Assembly (NCBI RefSeq): GCF_900107435.1 | Contig: NZ_FNPZ01000005.1 | Span: 124,001 to 188,000 of the forward strand | Direction of reading: 5' to 3' | From: Herbiconiux ginsengi | GTDB taxonomy: Bacteria > Actinomycetota > Actinomycetes > Actinomycetales > Microbacteriaceae | DNA: 64,000 nucleotides | Shown: positions 7,648 through 17,042 of the stretch, piece by piece | Layout of the letters: each line of letters begins with the position of its first letter | Numbering within the stretch: the stretch's first letter is position 1 | Made by a program: the position numbers and the translations under genes | The notes under the pieces: model-generated | Told to the model about the DNA's origin: nothing | What the model saw: only the letters and a program-made list of their open reading frames with translations | Database searches by the model: none

Positions 7648-9294
7648 ATGGCCGACCACCGACCGGTCACCGAACCCGGCATCACCATCGCTCACCTCGA
7701 GGACCGCGACCTCATGTCGATGTTCCGGGCGACCCTGTCTCGCCATCCGACGCGGACGATGATCCGGTACTTCGACGGCGAACTCACCTTCCAGCGGATC
7801 GACGAGGAATCCGAGGCATTCGCCGCCGCACTGGAGAGCCGGGGCTTCACCCACGGAGATCGCCTCGCCATCGTGGCGAACAACATCCCGCACTTCGTCA
7901 TCACGATGATCGCGGCCTGGAAGCTCGGCGGCATCATCGTACCGATCCCGCCCGCTCTCGGCGACCACGAGATCCTCGAGCTCGTATCGCGATCAGGCGC
8001 CTCCACTATCGCCTGCGAGGAGGCCCGAATCGGCGACTGGATGGACGGCATCCCCCTCCCCACCCCGGTCATCTCGCTCTGCCCCCATGAGTACCACGAC
8101 GCCGGCAGCGAGGAGTTGATCCCCCAGCACGCCGCACCCCGGGCCGACACCGTGGAGTTCCGAGACCTGGTCAACCGCCACCGGGGCGAGCCGGTGGCGA
8201 TGGTGGTGCCGCACCCGGCCAGCGCCGCCGCGATCGTCTTCACATCAGGAACCACCGGCGCCCCGAAGGGCGCTGTGAACAGGCACGAGTCGCTGGCCTT
8301 CGTGGGGCAGGTCTATCGGGACTGGGTAGCGCTGACGGAACATGATCGGGTGCTGGAAGCTGCTCCCTTCCCCACCATCATGGGGATCGCGGCGGGGATC
8401 GCGCCGGCCATCGTCACCGGCTGCAGCGTGTCGATCAGCTACCGATTCCACGTCGCGACCCTGGCTCGGATGGCTCGGCAGCACCGAACGACCTTTCTCA
8501 TGGGCGCGCCCACCATGTACCTTTCCCTTCTGAACGAGCCCTCGATCCGACGCGAAGACCTCGAGTCCTTGAACCACCTCTACTGCGGAGCGTCGACCGT
8601 GCCTATGGTGCTGGTCGAGCGCTGGCGAAGCCGCTTCGGCCAGCAGATCGGAACGGCGTACGGCATGACGGAGGCGTCCGGGCCGACGCACCTCTCCCCG
8701 GCCGGTGTCGAGGTGCCCATCGATCCGGCCAGTGGCGCACTCGCCATCGGCATGCCCGTCTACTCGACGGAGAGCCGGATCGTCGACCCGGCGAGCCAGC
8801 CCGGCGACGAGCTGCCGGAAGGAGAGGTGGGTGAGATGGTGGTTCGCGGACCGCAGATGATTTCCCGGTACTGGAATTCGGGCGAGGACGCTGCCGGCAC
8901 CATCGCCGACGGGTGGATCCGCACGGGGGATCTCGCGATCCGCCGCGGTGACTGGTTCTACGTGCTCGACAGGATCAAGGACACCATCGTCACCTCCGGC
9001 AACAACATCTCTCCCAGGCAGGTGGAGGATTGCCTGCTCCAACACCCGAGCGTCGTCGAGGCGGCGGTGGTGGGCGTGCCGGACGGGCATCGCGGAGAGT
9101 CGGTCCAGGCGTTCGTCGTCGTCGACCGATCGCTCCCCGTCACCGCCGAAGAGCTCATCGAGCACTGCCGCAACCGACTGGCCTCCTACAAAGCACCACG
9201 CGTCGTGCGGTTCATCGAGTCGCTGCCCGTGAACCTCACCGGCAAGGTGCTTCGGCGTCACCTCAGAGAACTTGTCGCTTCGATCGATTCTTAA
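7648..9294 (+). CDS. AMP-dependent acyl-CoA synthetase/ligase
   Basis: ANL-superfamily ligase (548 residues from the ATG) that activates a carboxylic acid to acyl-AMP and then acyl-CoA. Visible motifs: phosphate loop FTSGTTGAPKG near residue 197, YGMTEASG near 338, GWIRTGDLA near 423, the hinge with DRIKDTIVTSGNNISP, and the C-terminal catalytic Lys in LTGKVLRR near 532. I chose ATG 7648, six bases after GGTGAGGAG, over the GTG at 7642. Single transcription unit downstream of operator site A. It probably primes the ring-opened or side-chain acid for beta-oxidation. Confidence 0.93.
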   Translation: MADHRPVTEPGITIAHLEDRDLMSMFRATLSRHPTRTMIRYFDGELTFQRIDEESEAFAAALESRGFTHGDRLAIVANNIPHFVITMIAAWKLGGIIVPIPPALGDHEILELVSRSGASTIACEEARIGDWMDGIPLPTPVISLCPHEYHDAGSEELIPQHAAPRADTVEFRDLVNRHRGEPVAMVVPHPASAAAIVFTSGTTGAPKGAVNRHESLAFVGQVYRDWVALTEHDRVLEAAPFPTIMGIAAGIAPAIVTGCSVSISYRFHVATLARMARQHRTTFLMGAPTMYLSLLNEPSIRREDLESLNHLYCGASTVPMVLVERWRSRFGQQIGTAYGMTEASGPTHLSPAGVEVPIDPASGALAIGMPVYSTESRIVDPASQPGDELPEGEVGEMVVRGPQMISRYWNSGEDAAGTIADGWIRTGDLAIRRGDWFYVLDRIKDTIVTSGNNISPRQVEDCLLQHPSVVEAAVVGVPDGHRGESVQAFVVVDRSLPVTAEELIEHCRNRLASYKAPRVVRFIESLPVNLTGKVLRRHLRELVASIDS

Positions 9295-9302
9295 ATCAGT
9301 TA

Positions 9303-9318
9303 TCTACTCACGAGTGGA
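9303..9318. promoter_or_regulatory. TetR-type operator candidate (site B)
   Basis: TCTACTCACGAGTGGA, 140 bp upstream of the flavin monooxygenase start, in the gap after the acyl-CoA synthetase. Together with site A it gives the clearest pair of copies of the palindrome. Its presence implies the monooxygenase has its own promoter and is not only read through from 7.6 kb. Confidence 0.62.
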
Positions 9319-9458
9319 AAAACGTACGCCCAGAAGGGTAGGATGGGGCGTCGAGACCACGCGGGCTGCGGTGCAGCGCCTGGGATCGTTGCGCCGCTCT
9401 CACCGTCGGCGTACCGGAACGATTCGAGAAGCATCCTCCGGGATGACGAGGACCGAAA

Positions 9459-10859
9459 ATGAGCGTCAAACGAGTAGCGATCATCGGCGGCGGAGCCGCC
9501 GGGCTCATCAATGCCCAGCGGTTCACCAAGGCCGGTGCCGACGTGGTGATCTTCGAGATCGGCACCAAGCTGGGTGGCCTGTGGATGTTCGGCAACGACA
9601 GCGGCCGAAGCTCGGCCTATCGGTCATTGCACATCAACACCACTCGCGATGCCACGCACTTCGACGAGTTCCCGTTCCGCACGGCGCCGAAGATGTTCCC
9701 GAGCCACGAGGACATGGCGGTGTACCTCAACACCTTCGCCGACGACAACGGACTCCGCGAGCGCACCCGGTTCCGCGCTGAGGTCAAGCGGGTCGAGCCC
9801 GTCGTCGAGGAGGTCGACGGAGTCTCGGTGACGAAGTGGTCGGTGACCGCGGCCGACGGCTTCGAGGGGGTCTTCGACACAGTCGTCGTGGCGACCGGGC
9901 ACCTCACCGAGCCCCGGATGCCGGCCTCCCTGAGCGCTTTCGGCGGCGAGCTGCTGCACTCGCACTCCTACACCGAGCCCCAGCCCTTCCGCGGAAAGCG
10001 CGTGCTGGTGATCGGCACCGGCAACAGCGCCTTGGACATCGCCGCGGACCTCGCCGTCGTCGCGGGCCGCACCGTGATCTCGGCCCGCTCACCCGAACTC
10101 ATCATGCCGAAGATCATCTTCGGGAACCCCGTCGGCAAGTACGAGGGGATGGTCAAGAAGAAGTGGCTGCCGAAAGACACTCACATCCTCGTCAGGCGCA
10201 TCATCACCCGCATCGTGCACGGCCGGATGGAGACCTGGGGCCTGCAGACCCCGAAGGGCCGCACGCACCCGATCTCGCACGCGACACTCGTGAACCACAT
10301 GGCCTACGACCGGGTCAAGGTGCGGCCCGGGATCAGGACCATCTCCGATCGGGCCGTGACCTTCACCGACGGCACCCGCGAGGAGTTCGACACGATCATC
10401 GCGGCGACCGGCTACGACCTATCCTTTCCCTTCTTCGACGAATCGATCGTCTCGCTGGACTCGGGGGGCAGCCTCAACCTCTACGGGCGAGCCGTCTCGC
10501 CCCGATGGCCCGGACTGTACTTCGCCGGCTACTTCAACACGACCGGGCTCTCGAATCTCCGCATCGACGACTACCAATCACGCTGGTTCGTCGCGCTGGA
10601 GACAGGAAAGACGATCCTCCCCGACCTCGCGACGATGAGGGCGGAGATCGATGAGGTCAAGGTCTGGGTGAAGCGTCGCTACCCGAACACGCCTCGTTAC
10701 GCGTTCGAGCTCGATCCGCCGCTCTACCTGAAGTTCCTGCAGCAGGAGGAGCGGCTCGGCCCCAAACGCATCGCCGAGTCCGGGAGGCCCGCCGCGTTCC
10801 TCGCCGCAAACCGCTCGGCTGCCGACCGGTCGACGCTGCGGTCCGCCTCGGCCGCATGA
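9459..10859 (+). CDS. Flavin-containing monooxygenase (FMO-type)
   Basis: Class B flavoprotein monooxygenase of 466 residues. FAD-binding GGGAAGL lies at residues 8-14, the NADPH-binding Rossmann motif VIGTGNSALD near 184, and an ATGYD-type motif (AATGYDLSFPF) near 320. It uses NADPH and O2 to insert oxygen into a nucleophilic or carbonyl substrate; a Baeyer-Villiger role is possible, but the BVMO fingerprint is not evident. Ribosome site GAGG eight bases before the ATG. Followed by the TetR regulator gene after 52 bp. Confidence 0.88.
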   Translation: MSVKRVAIIGGGAAGLINAQRFTKAGADVVIFEIGTKLGGLWMFGNDSGRSSAYRSLHINTTRDATHFDEFPFRTAPKMFPSHEDMAVYLNTFADDNGLRERTRFRAEVKRVEPVVEEVDGVSVTKWSVTAADGFEGVFDTVVVATGHLTEPRMPASLSAFGGELLHSHSYTEPQPFRGKRVLVIGTGNSALDIAADLAVVAGRTVISARSPELIMPKIIFGNPVGKYEGMVKKKWLPKDTHILVRRIITRIVHGRMETWGLQTPKGRTHPISHATLVNHMAYDRVKVRPGIRTISDRAVTFTDGTREEFDTIIAATGYDLSFPFFDESIVSLDSGGSLNLYGRAVSPRWPGLYFAGYFNTTGLSNLRIDDYQSRWFVALETGKTILPDLATMRAEIDEVKVWVKRRYPNTPRYAFELDPPLYLKFLQQEERLGPKRIAESGRPAAFLAANRSAADRSTLRSASAA

Positions 10860-10899
10860 CGCTCTTCGCGCCTTCGAGGCGCCTCAGGCGGGGAATCGG

Positions 10900-10905
10900 T
10901 AGAGT
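10900..10905 (+). promoter_or_regulatory. -10 box of a possible leaderless transcript
   Basis: TAGAGT ends six bases before the A of the regulator's ATG, and no Shine-Dalgarno sequence is visible. This is the usual geometry of leaderless mRNAs in actinomycetes. The small hairpin GCGCCT-TCG-AGGCGC (10868-10882) precedes it. Confidence 0.35.
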
Positions 10906-10911
10906 GTAACC

Positions 10912-11571
10912 ATGGCTCAACAACGCGACCTGTGGCTCTCGACGCCTGAGCAGGAGGGTCAGTCGCGGCAGCAGCGGCGGCGCGACCGCAAAGTCAACGA
11001 CATCATGGCATTCACGGCTCTGACGGTGGCCGAGCACGGGTACCACATGACCAGTCTCGACGACATCGCGGAGCACCTCGACCTCTCGAAGGCCTCGATC
11101 TACCACTACTTCAACGGCAAAGAAGCGCTTGTCCTGGCAACCCTCGAGTCATGTTCCGACTACTCCTTCCAGGAGTTGACCGCTGTTCTCAACAAGGGCG
11201 GCACGCCGACAGAGCGTCTGCAGGGCCTGATCCGCCGCCACATCCAGATGACCTCGATCGAGAACGTCGAGATGTCCCGACTGTTCCTGCAGCCCCTGGA
11301 TTGGCCGCCGACCATCGCCGAATCGGTGCTCCAACGCAACCGGGAGCACGTCGCCATGTTCCGCGACGTCATCCAAGAGGGAATCGATTCCGGCGAGTTC
11401 GAAGCCGGCGACGCCCGCGTGGCCAACATGTCCATCCAAGGGGCGATGATGCTCGCTCCGGTCTGGTACGGCAAGCAATTGCGTGGCCGCGGAGGCGCGG
11501 CCGTGCTCGACCGCCTCGTGCGGAGCCTGATGCTCCTCGTGGTGCCGGCGAAGGCCGCCGCGTCCGCCTGA
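10912..11571 (+). CDS. TetR/AcrR-family transcriptional regulator
   Basis: A 219-residue regulator with a canonical N-terminal TetR helix-turn-helix (residues about 46-67, including TSLDDIAEHLDLSKASIYHYF) and a helical C-terminal ligand domain (TetR_C type, QGAMMLAPVWY near 175). TetR proteins bind palindromes as dimers and release them on binding an effector, often a CoA thioester or pathway intermediate. It is the only regulator gene I can find between 1 and 44.6 kb, so it is the best candidate to bind the repeated TCNACT-N4-AGTCRA sites. No such site lies directly before its own start, so autoregulation by that motif is not evident. Confidence 0.93.
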   Translation: MAQQRDLWLSTPEQEGQSRQQRRRDRKVNDIMAFTALTVAEHGYHMTSLDDIAEHLDLSKASIYHYFNGKEALVLATLESCSDYSFQELTAVLNKGGTPTERLQGLIRRHIQMTSIENVEMSRLFLQPLDWPPTIAESVLQRNREHVAMFRDVIQEGIDSGEFEAGDARVANMSIQGAMMLAPVWYGKQLRGRGGAAVLDRLVRSLMLLVVPAKAAASA

Positions 11572-11605
11572 GCGAGCGCCCCGCAGCGGCCGCCCACCCC
11601 GAGGG

Positions 11606-12400
11606 TTAGCTGCCCTTGGCAGAGTCGGCGGGCCGCTCGTACTCCGTGGTCTCCGGCCCCCCGACGAACGAGCCGAACGACGCCCGCACGGCACCGCGCG
11701 GGGTCACCAGCGAGCTTCCACCGTCGGCGATGATCGTCTGGCCCGTGACCCAGTCCAGGGCCAGGATGCCCGCGATCGACTGCGCGAGCAGTTCGGGCGT
11801 GCCCACACCGTGCAACGGAGTGGTCTCCACCACGAGGTTCAGGTAGTCGCTCCGACTGAGCGTGCGTTCGGTCATCGGCGTTCGGGTGGCACCGGGGTTG
11901 ACGAGGTTCACCCGGATGCCGTGCTTGCCGAGCTCCACTGCCGCAAGTCTGGCCAGGTGGTTCAATCCCGCCTTGGAGACGGAGTACGGAACCGTCTCGG
12001 GGTCGGCGAGGACGCCCGACGTACTTCCGATCAGCACGATCGATCCTCCCGTGCCGGCCTCGATCATCGCCTTCGCCGCCGCCTGGAGTGTCAGGAAGGT
12101 GCCCCGGGCGTTGACCTCCATGATGCGGTCCCAGTCCTCGACCGTCGTCTCGACGAGCGGCCGTCGACCGTTGATGCCGACTCCGGCGACGAGTACGGTC
12201 GGCACGCCGAACGTCTTGACGGTCTCGGCCATGGCCGCAGTCACCGACTCGGGGTCGCGCACGTCGACCTGGACGTCGGCGCCGTCCGCGAGATCCCAGA
12301 CCACGACTCGAGCGCCCAGATCGGCGAGGTGCTCAGCGGTGGCCGCTCCGATTCCGGATGCTCCACCCGTGACGATGGCGATGCGATCTGTGAACTCCAC
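11606..12400 (-). CDS. Short-chain dehydrogenase/reductase (SDR)
   Basis: Classical SDR of 264 residues: NAD(P)-binding TGGASGIG at 11-18, NNAG-region variant VAGVGING near 73, and catalytic Y139/K143 in YSVSK. D36 after the second strand (VVWDLAD) suggests preference for NAD+. Oxidises a secondary alcohol to a ketone or the reverse. Divergent from the MFS transporter with operator site C between. Converges on the TetR gene with no clear terminator hairpin. Confidence 0.9.
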   Translation of the reverse strand: MEFTDRIAIVTGGASGIGAATAEHLADLGARVVVWDLADGADVQVDVRDPESVTAAMAETVKTFGVPTVLVAGVGINGRRPLVETTVEDWDRIMEVNARGTFLTLQAAAKAMIEAGTGGSIVLIGSTSGVLADPETVPYSVSKAGLNHLARLAAVELGKHGIRVNLVNPGATRTPMTERTLSRSDYLNLVVETTPLHGVGTPELLAQSIAGILALDWVTGQTIIADGGSSLVTPRGAVRASFGSFVGGPETTEYERPADSAKGS

Positions 12401-12417
12401 GGTGAACGTCCTTAGTC

Positions 12418-12433
12418 TTGACTCGAAAGTTGA
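12418..12433. promoter_or_regulatory. TetR-type operator candidate (site C)
   Basis: TTGACTCGAAAGTTGA, a good match to TYRACT-N4-AGTYRA (TTGACT/TCAACT arms), between the divergent SDR (start 12400) and MFS transporter. A TTG in this site opens the transporter frame, but the site is far better read as an operator. Confidence 0.65.
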
Positions 12434-12510
12434 ATATCATCATGGTAGTAGAATTACATCCGATCGCAAAGAGATCGATCGACATGCCTCGCGACGTCAG
12501 GAGCGCCTTC

Positions 12511-13953
12511 ATGGAAGCTGCCCGAGCCGCCCGGGAGCGCCGTCGCGGATTCGCGGTCTGCATCGCCGTCGCGACGCTCACGATCCTCGATCTCTCCAAG
12601 GTCACCGTGGGCGTGCCGTCCATCGAGTCATCACTGAAGGCGGCACCGTCTGAGCTGCAGCTCGTGGTGGCGGGCTTCGCGCTGGCGTTCGGACTCGCGC
12701 TGATCCCCGCCGGCCGCCTCGGCGACCTGCGCTCGAGAAAGCGCATGCTGATCATCGGCGTGGTGCTGTTCACCCTGGCGAGCGCGCTGTGCGCCCTCGC
12801 GCCGACGATCGAACTCCTTGTCGTCGCCCGGATCGCCCAAGGGGTCGCGGCGGGAATCCAGATGCCCCAGGTGCTCGGCATCATCCAACAGTTGTTCCAA
12901 GGCGATGATCGGGCCCGGGCCTTCGGAACCTTCGGCGCCACGGTCGGTCTCGCCACCGCGCTGGGCCCCGCGCTCGGCGGCCTGCTCATCGCGATCGGCG
13001 GCCCGGTCGACGGCTGGCGCTGGATGTTCTGGATGAACGTGCCGCTCGGAATCGCAGCGGCGCTCCTGGCGATGCGCTTCCTGCCCGGTGACGGCGCGCG
13101 CAAGCACGGACGTACCGACCTCGATCTGGTCGGTACCGGCCTGCTCGGCATCTCGACGGTCAGCCTGATGCTGCCCTTCGTGCTGACCACCGGTGGACCG
13201 GAGGACGACCCCCGTCGGTGGTTGTGGCTCCTCCTCTTCGCCGGCGCAGCGGCGGGTCTCCTCGGCTGGGAGCGGCGATACGTCAAGCAGGGCCGTTCTC
13301 CCGTGCTCGACGTGAGGCTGTTCTCGATCGCCTCGTACCGCAACGGACTCCTGGTCGTCACGGCGTACTACGCCGGCTTGCCGGCACTGTTCTTGCTCAC
13401 CACGCTTTTCCTGCAGCAGGGACTCGGCTTGCCCCCCGTGTTCGCCGGGATGGTGAGCATCCCCTACGCGGTCGCGGCGGCCGGCACCGCCTGGCTCGGG
13501 GGGAGGTTGATCGGCCGCTATGGACGGAGGGTCGTGCTGGTGGGGCTGGTCGTCGCCCTGGGAGGGACCGGTCTCATCGCGGCCGCTTCCACGCATCCGA
13601 CAGCAGCCACCGTCCCCTGGCTGATCGCCGCGGCGATGATCGTCGCGGGTCTGGGTGGCGGCCTGGTCATCTCCCCGAATCAGACCCTCGCGCTGGCCGA
13701 GGTCCCCCTGCCGGACGCCGGTCTGGCCGGATCCATGACCCAGGTCGGTCAGAGGGTGGGAACAGCGCTCGGTGTCGCGGTGGTCCTGTCCGTGTTCCTC
13801 GGAACTCTCGCGCGCCGGTCACCTGTCACCGGGGAGTCGGCGGCCTACCACGACGCCTTCATCCTCGGACTGGCCGCGACCATCTGCCTGATGGCCGTAG
13901 CGCTCGTGTTCAGCCTGTTCGACCTGAAGCACGGCCGGCGACGCGCCGGGTGA
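12511..13953 (+). CDS. MFS transporter, DHA2/EmrB-QacA-like (14 TM)
   Basis: Multidrug-type major facilitator of about 480 residues. Motif A-like GRLGDLRSRKRM follows TM2, and motif C-like GPALGGLLIAIGG lies in TM5. Hydrophobic segments fit 14 helices. The frame is open from a TTG at 12418, but AGGAG at 12499-12503 sits seven bases before ATG 12511, which I take as the start; ATGs at 12442 and 12484 are less well placed. In a catabolic cluster it could export toxic intermediates or import substrate. Its 3' end is two bases from the convergent FGD gene. Confidence 0.88.
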   Translation: MEAARAARERRRGFAVCIAVATLTILDLSKVTVGVPSIESSLKAAPSELQLVVAGFALAFGLALIPAGRLGDLRSRKRMLIIGVVLFTLASALCALAPTIELLVVARIAQGVAAGIQMPQVLGIIQQLFQGDDRARAFGTFGATVGLATALGPALGGLLIAIGGPVDGWRWMFWMNVPLGIAAALLAMRFLPGDGARKHGRTDLDLVGTGLLGISTVSLMLPFVLTTGGPEDDPRRWLWLLLFAGAAAGLLGWERRYVKQGRSPVLDVRLFSIASYRNGLLVVTAYYAGLPALFLLTTLFLQQGLGLPPVFAGMVSIPYAVAAAGTAWLGGRLIGRYGRRVVLVGLVVALGGTGLIAAASTHPTAATVPWLIAAAMIVAGLGGGLVISPNQTLALAEVPLPDAGLAGSMTQVGQRVGTALGVAVVLSVFLGTLARRSPVTGESAAYHDAFILGLAATICLMAVALVFSLFDLKHGRRRAG

Positions 13954-13955
13954 CA

Positions 13956-14972
13956 TCACCGTCCGCGCAGCCGGGGTGCGATGTCCCGTTCGAACAGATC
14001 GAGGAACCTCCGCTGGTCGCTACCGGGCGCATGGAAGACGAGGTGGTTGAAGCCCCAGTCCACATACTGTCCGATCGCGTCGACGATCTCATCCGGCTCG
14101 ATTCCGACGATCCACCGCCGCGCCACCGTCTCGATGGGCAGTGCGTCTGCCGCGGCCTCCATCTCGACCGGATCAGTGATGGAGTGCTTCTGCCCGGCAC
14201 TCAGCGACAACGGCGCCCAGAAGCGGGTGTTCGCGAGTGCCGCTTCCCTGGTGGTCTCGTAGGAGAGCTTGATCTCGATCATCCGATCGATGCCCTCGGC
14301 GGCGCGGCCGGCGGCGACCGCTCCCGCTTCGACAGCCGGCAGAAGCGCGTCCTCGTAGAGCTCACGCCCTTTGCCGGAGGTGCAGATGAAACCGTCGCCC
14401 GCCCGCCCGGCGTACTTCGCCACGACCGGGCCGCCTGCGGCCACATAGACCGGCACGCCCCCGCTCGGCACGTCGTAGATCGAGGCGTCGTGCGTCGAGT
14501 AGTAGTCACCCTCGAACGAGACCCGCTCACCGTTCCAGAGAGCGCGCATGAGGCGAATGCTCTCGCGGAGGCGAGCGAACCGTTCCTTGAACGGCGGCCA
14601 CTCCTGCTCACCCGCCCCGCGGAAGCCCGTTGCGATCTCATTGAGCGCCTCACCGGTGCCCACCCCCAGGAACACACGGCCGGGGTAGAGGCATCCGAGC
14701 GTGGCGAAGGCCTGGGCGAGCACAGCGGGGTTGTACCGGAAGGTGGGGGTGAGCACGCTAGTTCCGAGCGAGATCGTCGACGTGCGCTCTCCCACAGCGG
14801 CCATCCAGGCGAGCGAGAATGGGGCGTGCCCGTCCGTGTGGCGCCACGGCTGGAAGTGATCACTCACGACCGCTGTCTCGAAGCCGTGAGCCTCGGCTTC
14901 CACGGCCAGCTCGACGAGCTCGCGCGGAGCGAACTGCTCCGCCGAGGCCTTGTATCCCAGTTTCAGTTCCAT
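13956..14972 (-). CDS. fgd: F420-dependent glucose-6-phosphate dehydrogenase
   Basis: 338-residue luciferase-fold enzyme that reduces cofactor F420 to F420H2 with glucose-6-phosphate. The sequence follows the mycobacterial FGD1 pattern throughout: [16 protein letters not shown] at the N-terminus, SDHFQPWRH with the catalytic His/Trp near residue 40, [26 protein letters not shown] near 110, [25 protein letters not shown] near 180, and [13 protein letters not shown] near the C-terminus. It is the third gene of a minus-strand operon (SDR, esterase, FGD). Placing FGD in a catabolic regulon means F420H2 supply is induced with the pathway, presumably for the LLM reductases at 17.0 and 26.6 kb. No F420 biosynthesis gene is in the window. 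Confidence 0.9.
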   Translation of the reverse strand: MELKLGYKASAEQFAPRELVELAVEAEAHGFETAVVSDHFQPWRHTDGHAPFSLAWMAAVGERTSTISLGTSVLTPTFRYNPAVLAQAFATLGCLYPGRVFLGVGTGEALNEIATGFRGAGEQEWPPFKERFARLRESIRLMRALWNGERVSFEGDYYSTHDASIYDVPSGGVPVYVAAGGPVVAKYAGRAGDGFICTSGKGRELYEDALLPAVEAGAVAAGRAAEGIDRMIEIKLSYETTREAALANTRFWAPLSLSAGQKHSITDPVEMEAAADALPIETVARRWIVGIEPDEIVDAIGQYVDWGFNHLVFHAPGSDQRRFLDLFERDIAPRLRGR

Positions 14973-14991
14973 GCCATGCCCTTCCGTCGGG

Positions 14992-15984
14992 TCAGTGAGC
15001 GTCTTCGAGCGCGCGGCTCACGAGCCGGCCCAGCTCGGCCACAGCCGGATAGGCGGCGTCGACGGAGTCGAACAGCGCCATGAAGCCGTGGATCTGCGTG
15101 TCGTAGTGGATGAGCTGAGAGGCGATGCCGGCGGCGTGCAGCCGTGCGTGGTAGATCGCCCCCTCGTCGCGGAGCGCGTCGAACTCCGCCGTGATGATGA
15201 TCGCCGGCGGGAGTCCCGTCAGGTCTGGCGCCGCCGCCGGCGAGAAGTACGGATTCGAGTCGAGTCCCGCCTGCGACCCTCTGTACTGAGCCCAGTACCA
15301 GCGCATGTGGTCAGCCGAGATGAAGTAGCCGGTTCCGTTCACCTCAGGCCGGTACGACTCCGTCGACATGCTCGCGTCGAGCACGGGATAGATCAGGGCC
15401 TGAAGTGCGATCCTGGAGCGACCGCGATCCCGGTCCCGCAGAGCCGACGCCGCGGCGAGGGCTCCTCCGGCACTGCCGCCCATGACCACTAGTTTCGAGG
15501 TGTCCGCGTCGAAGAGACGCTTTGCGTTGTCGGCCGCCCACTCGAGGGCGCTCTCGGCATCGTCGAGCGGCTGCGGGTACGGGTGTTCCGGCGCGAGGCG
15601 GTACTCGACGCTGACCACCACCAGGTGACCCTCGGCCGCGAGGATGCGGCACGTCGTGTCGTTCATGGCGATGCTGCCGGTGACGAAGCCGCCGCCGTGC
15701 AGGTACACCACCACGGGCAGGCCGGCGCCACCGGCCTCGGGAACGTAGCTGCGCAACGCGAGTCCGCTGTCGGACACGTGGTCTGCGACTTCCACCGCGC
15801 GGGCTTCCGGGCTCAGCAGCGCGCGACCGGGCGTCGAGAGCAGCTGAGCGCGCTCGCGCCCGATCTGGGCAGTGAGTTCGGGCTCGACATCAGCCCCTCC
15901 CTGCGGTAGTTCGAGAGCGGCTCCGTAGAGCTCGATGAACCGGGCGCTGGCAGCGTCCAACGGACCGCGATCCGGCCCGGGCAT
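14992..15984 (-). CDS. Alpha/beta hydrolase, hormone-sensitive-lipase (HSL) type
   Basis: Esterase of 330 residues. HGGGFVTGS (oxyanion hole) near residue 95, nucleophile Ser in [10 protein letters not shown] near 170, Asp in EFDALRDEG near 265 and His in IHGFM near 300 complete the triad. No signal peptide, so cytoplasmic. HSL-type esterases hydrolyse small esters and lactones, which fits Baeyer-Villiger products. It lies between an SDR and FGD in one operon with gaps of 39 and 19 bases. Confidence 0.9.
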   Translation of the reverse strand: MPGPDRGPLDAASARFIELYGAALELPQGGADVEPELTAQIGRERAQLLSTPGRALLSPEARAVEVADHVSDSGLALRSYVPEAGGAGLPVVVYLHGGGFVTGSIAMNDTTCRILAAEGHLVVVSVEYRLAPEHPYPQPLDDAESALEWAADNAKRLFDADTSKLVVMGGSAGGALAAASALRDRDRGRSRIALQALIYPVLDASMSTESYRPEVNGTGYFISADHMRWYWAQYRGSQAGLDSNPYFSPAAAPDLTGLPPAIIITAEFDALRDEGAIYHARLHAAGIASQLIHYDTQIHGFMALFDSVDAAYPAVAELGRLVSRALEDAH

Positions 15985-16023
15985 CAGGCGGGCATCCGCT
16001 CGATGGCGACCGACACGGCCATC

Positions 16024-16854
16024 TCAGTCAGCCTCGGCGGGACCCGCCGGGAATCGACTGGTCAGCGCCTGCGAGACGCCGTCGGGGGTCCACGCATCGG
16101 AGCTCTCGATCAGCGAGACTGTCGTCTGGTAGACGCTCAAGTCTCGGGCGTCGAACCTGACGAGTGCGCCCGACACGGTGGCCGTGTCATCGGAGAGCAA
16201 CGAGACCACGACCGGCGCGACGCGATCTGGGGTGGGGAAGCGGCCCGGGTCTGCCTTCGTTTCATCGAGCGTGTCGATGGTCATCTGCGTCATCGCGAAC
16301 GGCGAGACCGCGTTGACCCGGATACCGCGTTCCGCTCCTTCGATCGCCCAATTCACCGTCATGCCGGCCACTGCACCCTTGCTCGCGCCGTACGCGCTCA
16401 TGCCCTTGAAGCCGTACATCGCACCGGAGACCACCGTCACGATCGATCCCCGGGTACCGGTGTCGATCATCGACCGCATCGCATGCCGGATGCAGAACTG
16501 CACACCGAGGATGTTGACCTCGGCGATGGCCCGCAACCGCGTCTCCTCCTCGGCCCAGGGCTCGACCATGTGCAGGATGGCGGCGTTGGCCACGAACCCG
16601 TCGATCCGGCCGAACTCGGCCACGGTCGTGTCGACCAGACGCTTTGCATCATCCCAGTCCGCGACGGAGCCGACGACGGCCAGAGCCCGGCCACCCGCCT
16701 CCGTCACCTGACGAACGGCAGCCTCGGCCGCGTGGGCGTTGACATCGTTGATCACGACGGTCGCTCCCACGGCGGAGCAGGCGAGTGCGTACTCGAGACC
16801 GAGACCGGTCCCCGAGCCGGTGATCACGACGATCTTGTTGTCCAGGCGGGTCAT
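16024..16854 (-). CDS. Short-chain dehydrogenase/reductase (SDR)
   Basis: SDR of 276 residues with cofactor motif TGSGTGLG (12-19), Asp after strand 2 (INDVNA) suggesting NAD+, NAA near 90, S143, and catalytic Y155/K159 in YGASK. First gene of the operon SDR-esterase-FGD. Divergent from the LLM oxidoreductase gene with operator site D in between. Substrate most likely a ring alcohol or ketone. Confidence 0.9.
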   Translation of the reverse strand: MTRLDNKIVVITGSGTGLGLEYALACSAVGATVVINDVNAHAAEAAVRQVTEAGGRALAVVGSVADWDDAKRLVDTTVAEFGRIDGFVANAAILHMVEPWAEEETRLRAIAEVNILGVQFCIRHAMRSMIDTGTRGSIVTVVSGAMYGFKGMSAYGASKGAVAGMTVNWAIEGAERGIRVNAVSPFAMTQMTIDTLDETKADPGRFPTPDRVAPVVVSLLSDDTATVSGALVRFDARDLSVYQTTVSLIESSDAWTPDGVSQALTSRFPAGPAEAD

Positions 16855-16946
16855 GTACGCGCTCCTCTGCTCAGCCCCATCGCTGCGCCGACAATCATCT
16901 GCGTCGTCGGCCCTGCATCGAAATTCATCGACGCTTCGTTCATATG

Positions 16947-16962
16947 TTGAACCTCTAGTTGA
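16947..16962. promoter_or_regulatory. TetR-type operator candidate (site D)
   Basis: TTGAACCTCTAGTTGA. The right arm (AGTTGA) is a perfect half-site; the left (TTGAAC) matches partly. It lies 93 bp upstream of the SDR and 80 bp upstream of the LLM oxidoreductase, which are transcribed away from each other. Confidence 0.5.
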
Positions 16963-17042
16963 CTATAGTGGCAGTTGCCCGAAGTGCGGATGCCGCGTTG
17001 GGCTTTCCTCCGAAACTGCTAGACAAGACCAAGGAGCAAGCG

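Noticed and set aside
13218-15083. Plus-strand open frame of 621 codons across the MFS end and FGD
   Set aside because: Composition is Arg/Pro-rich and it overlaps two well-supported genes on both strands.
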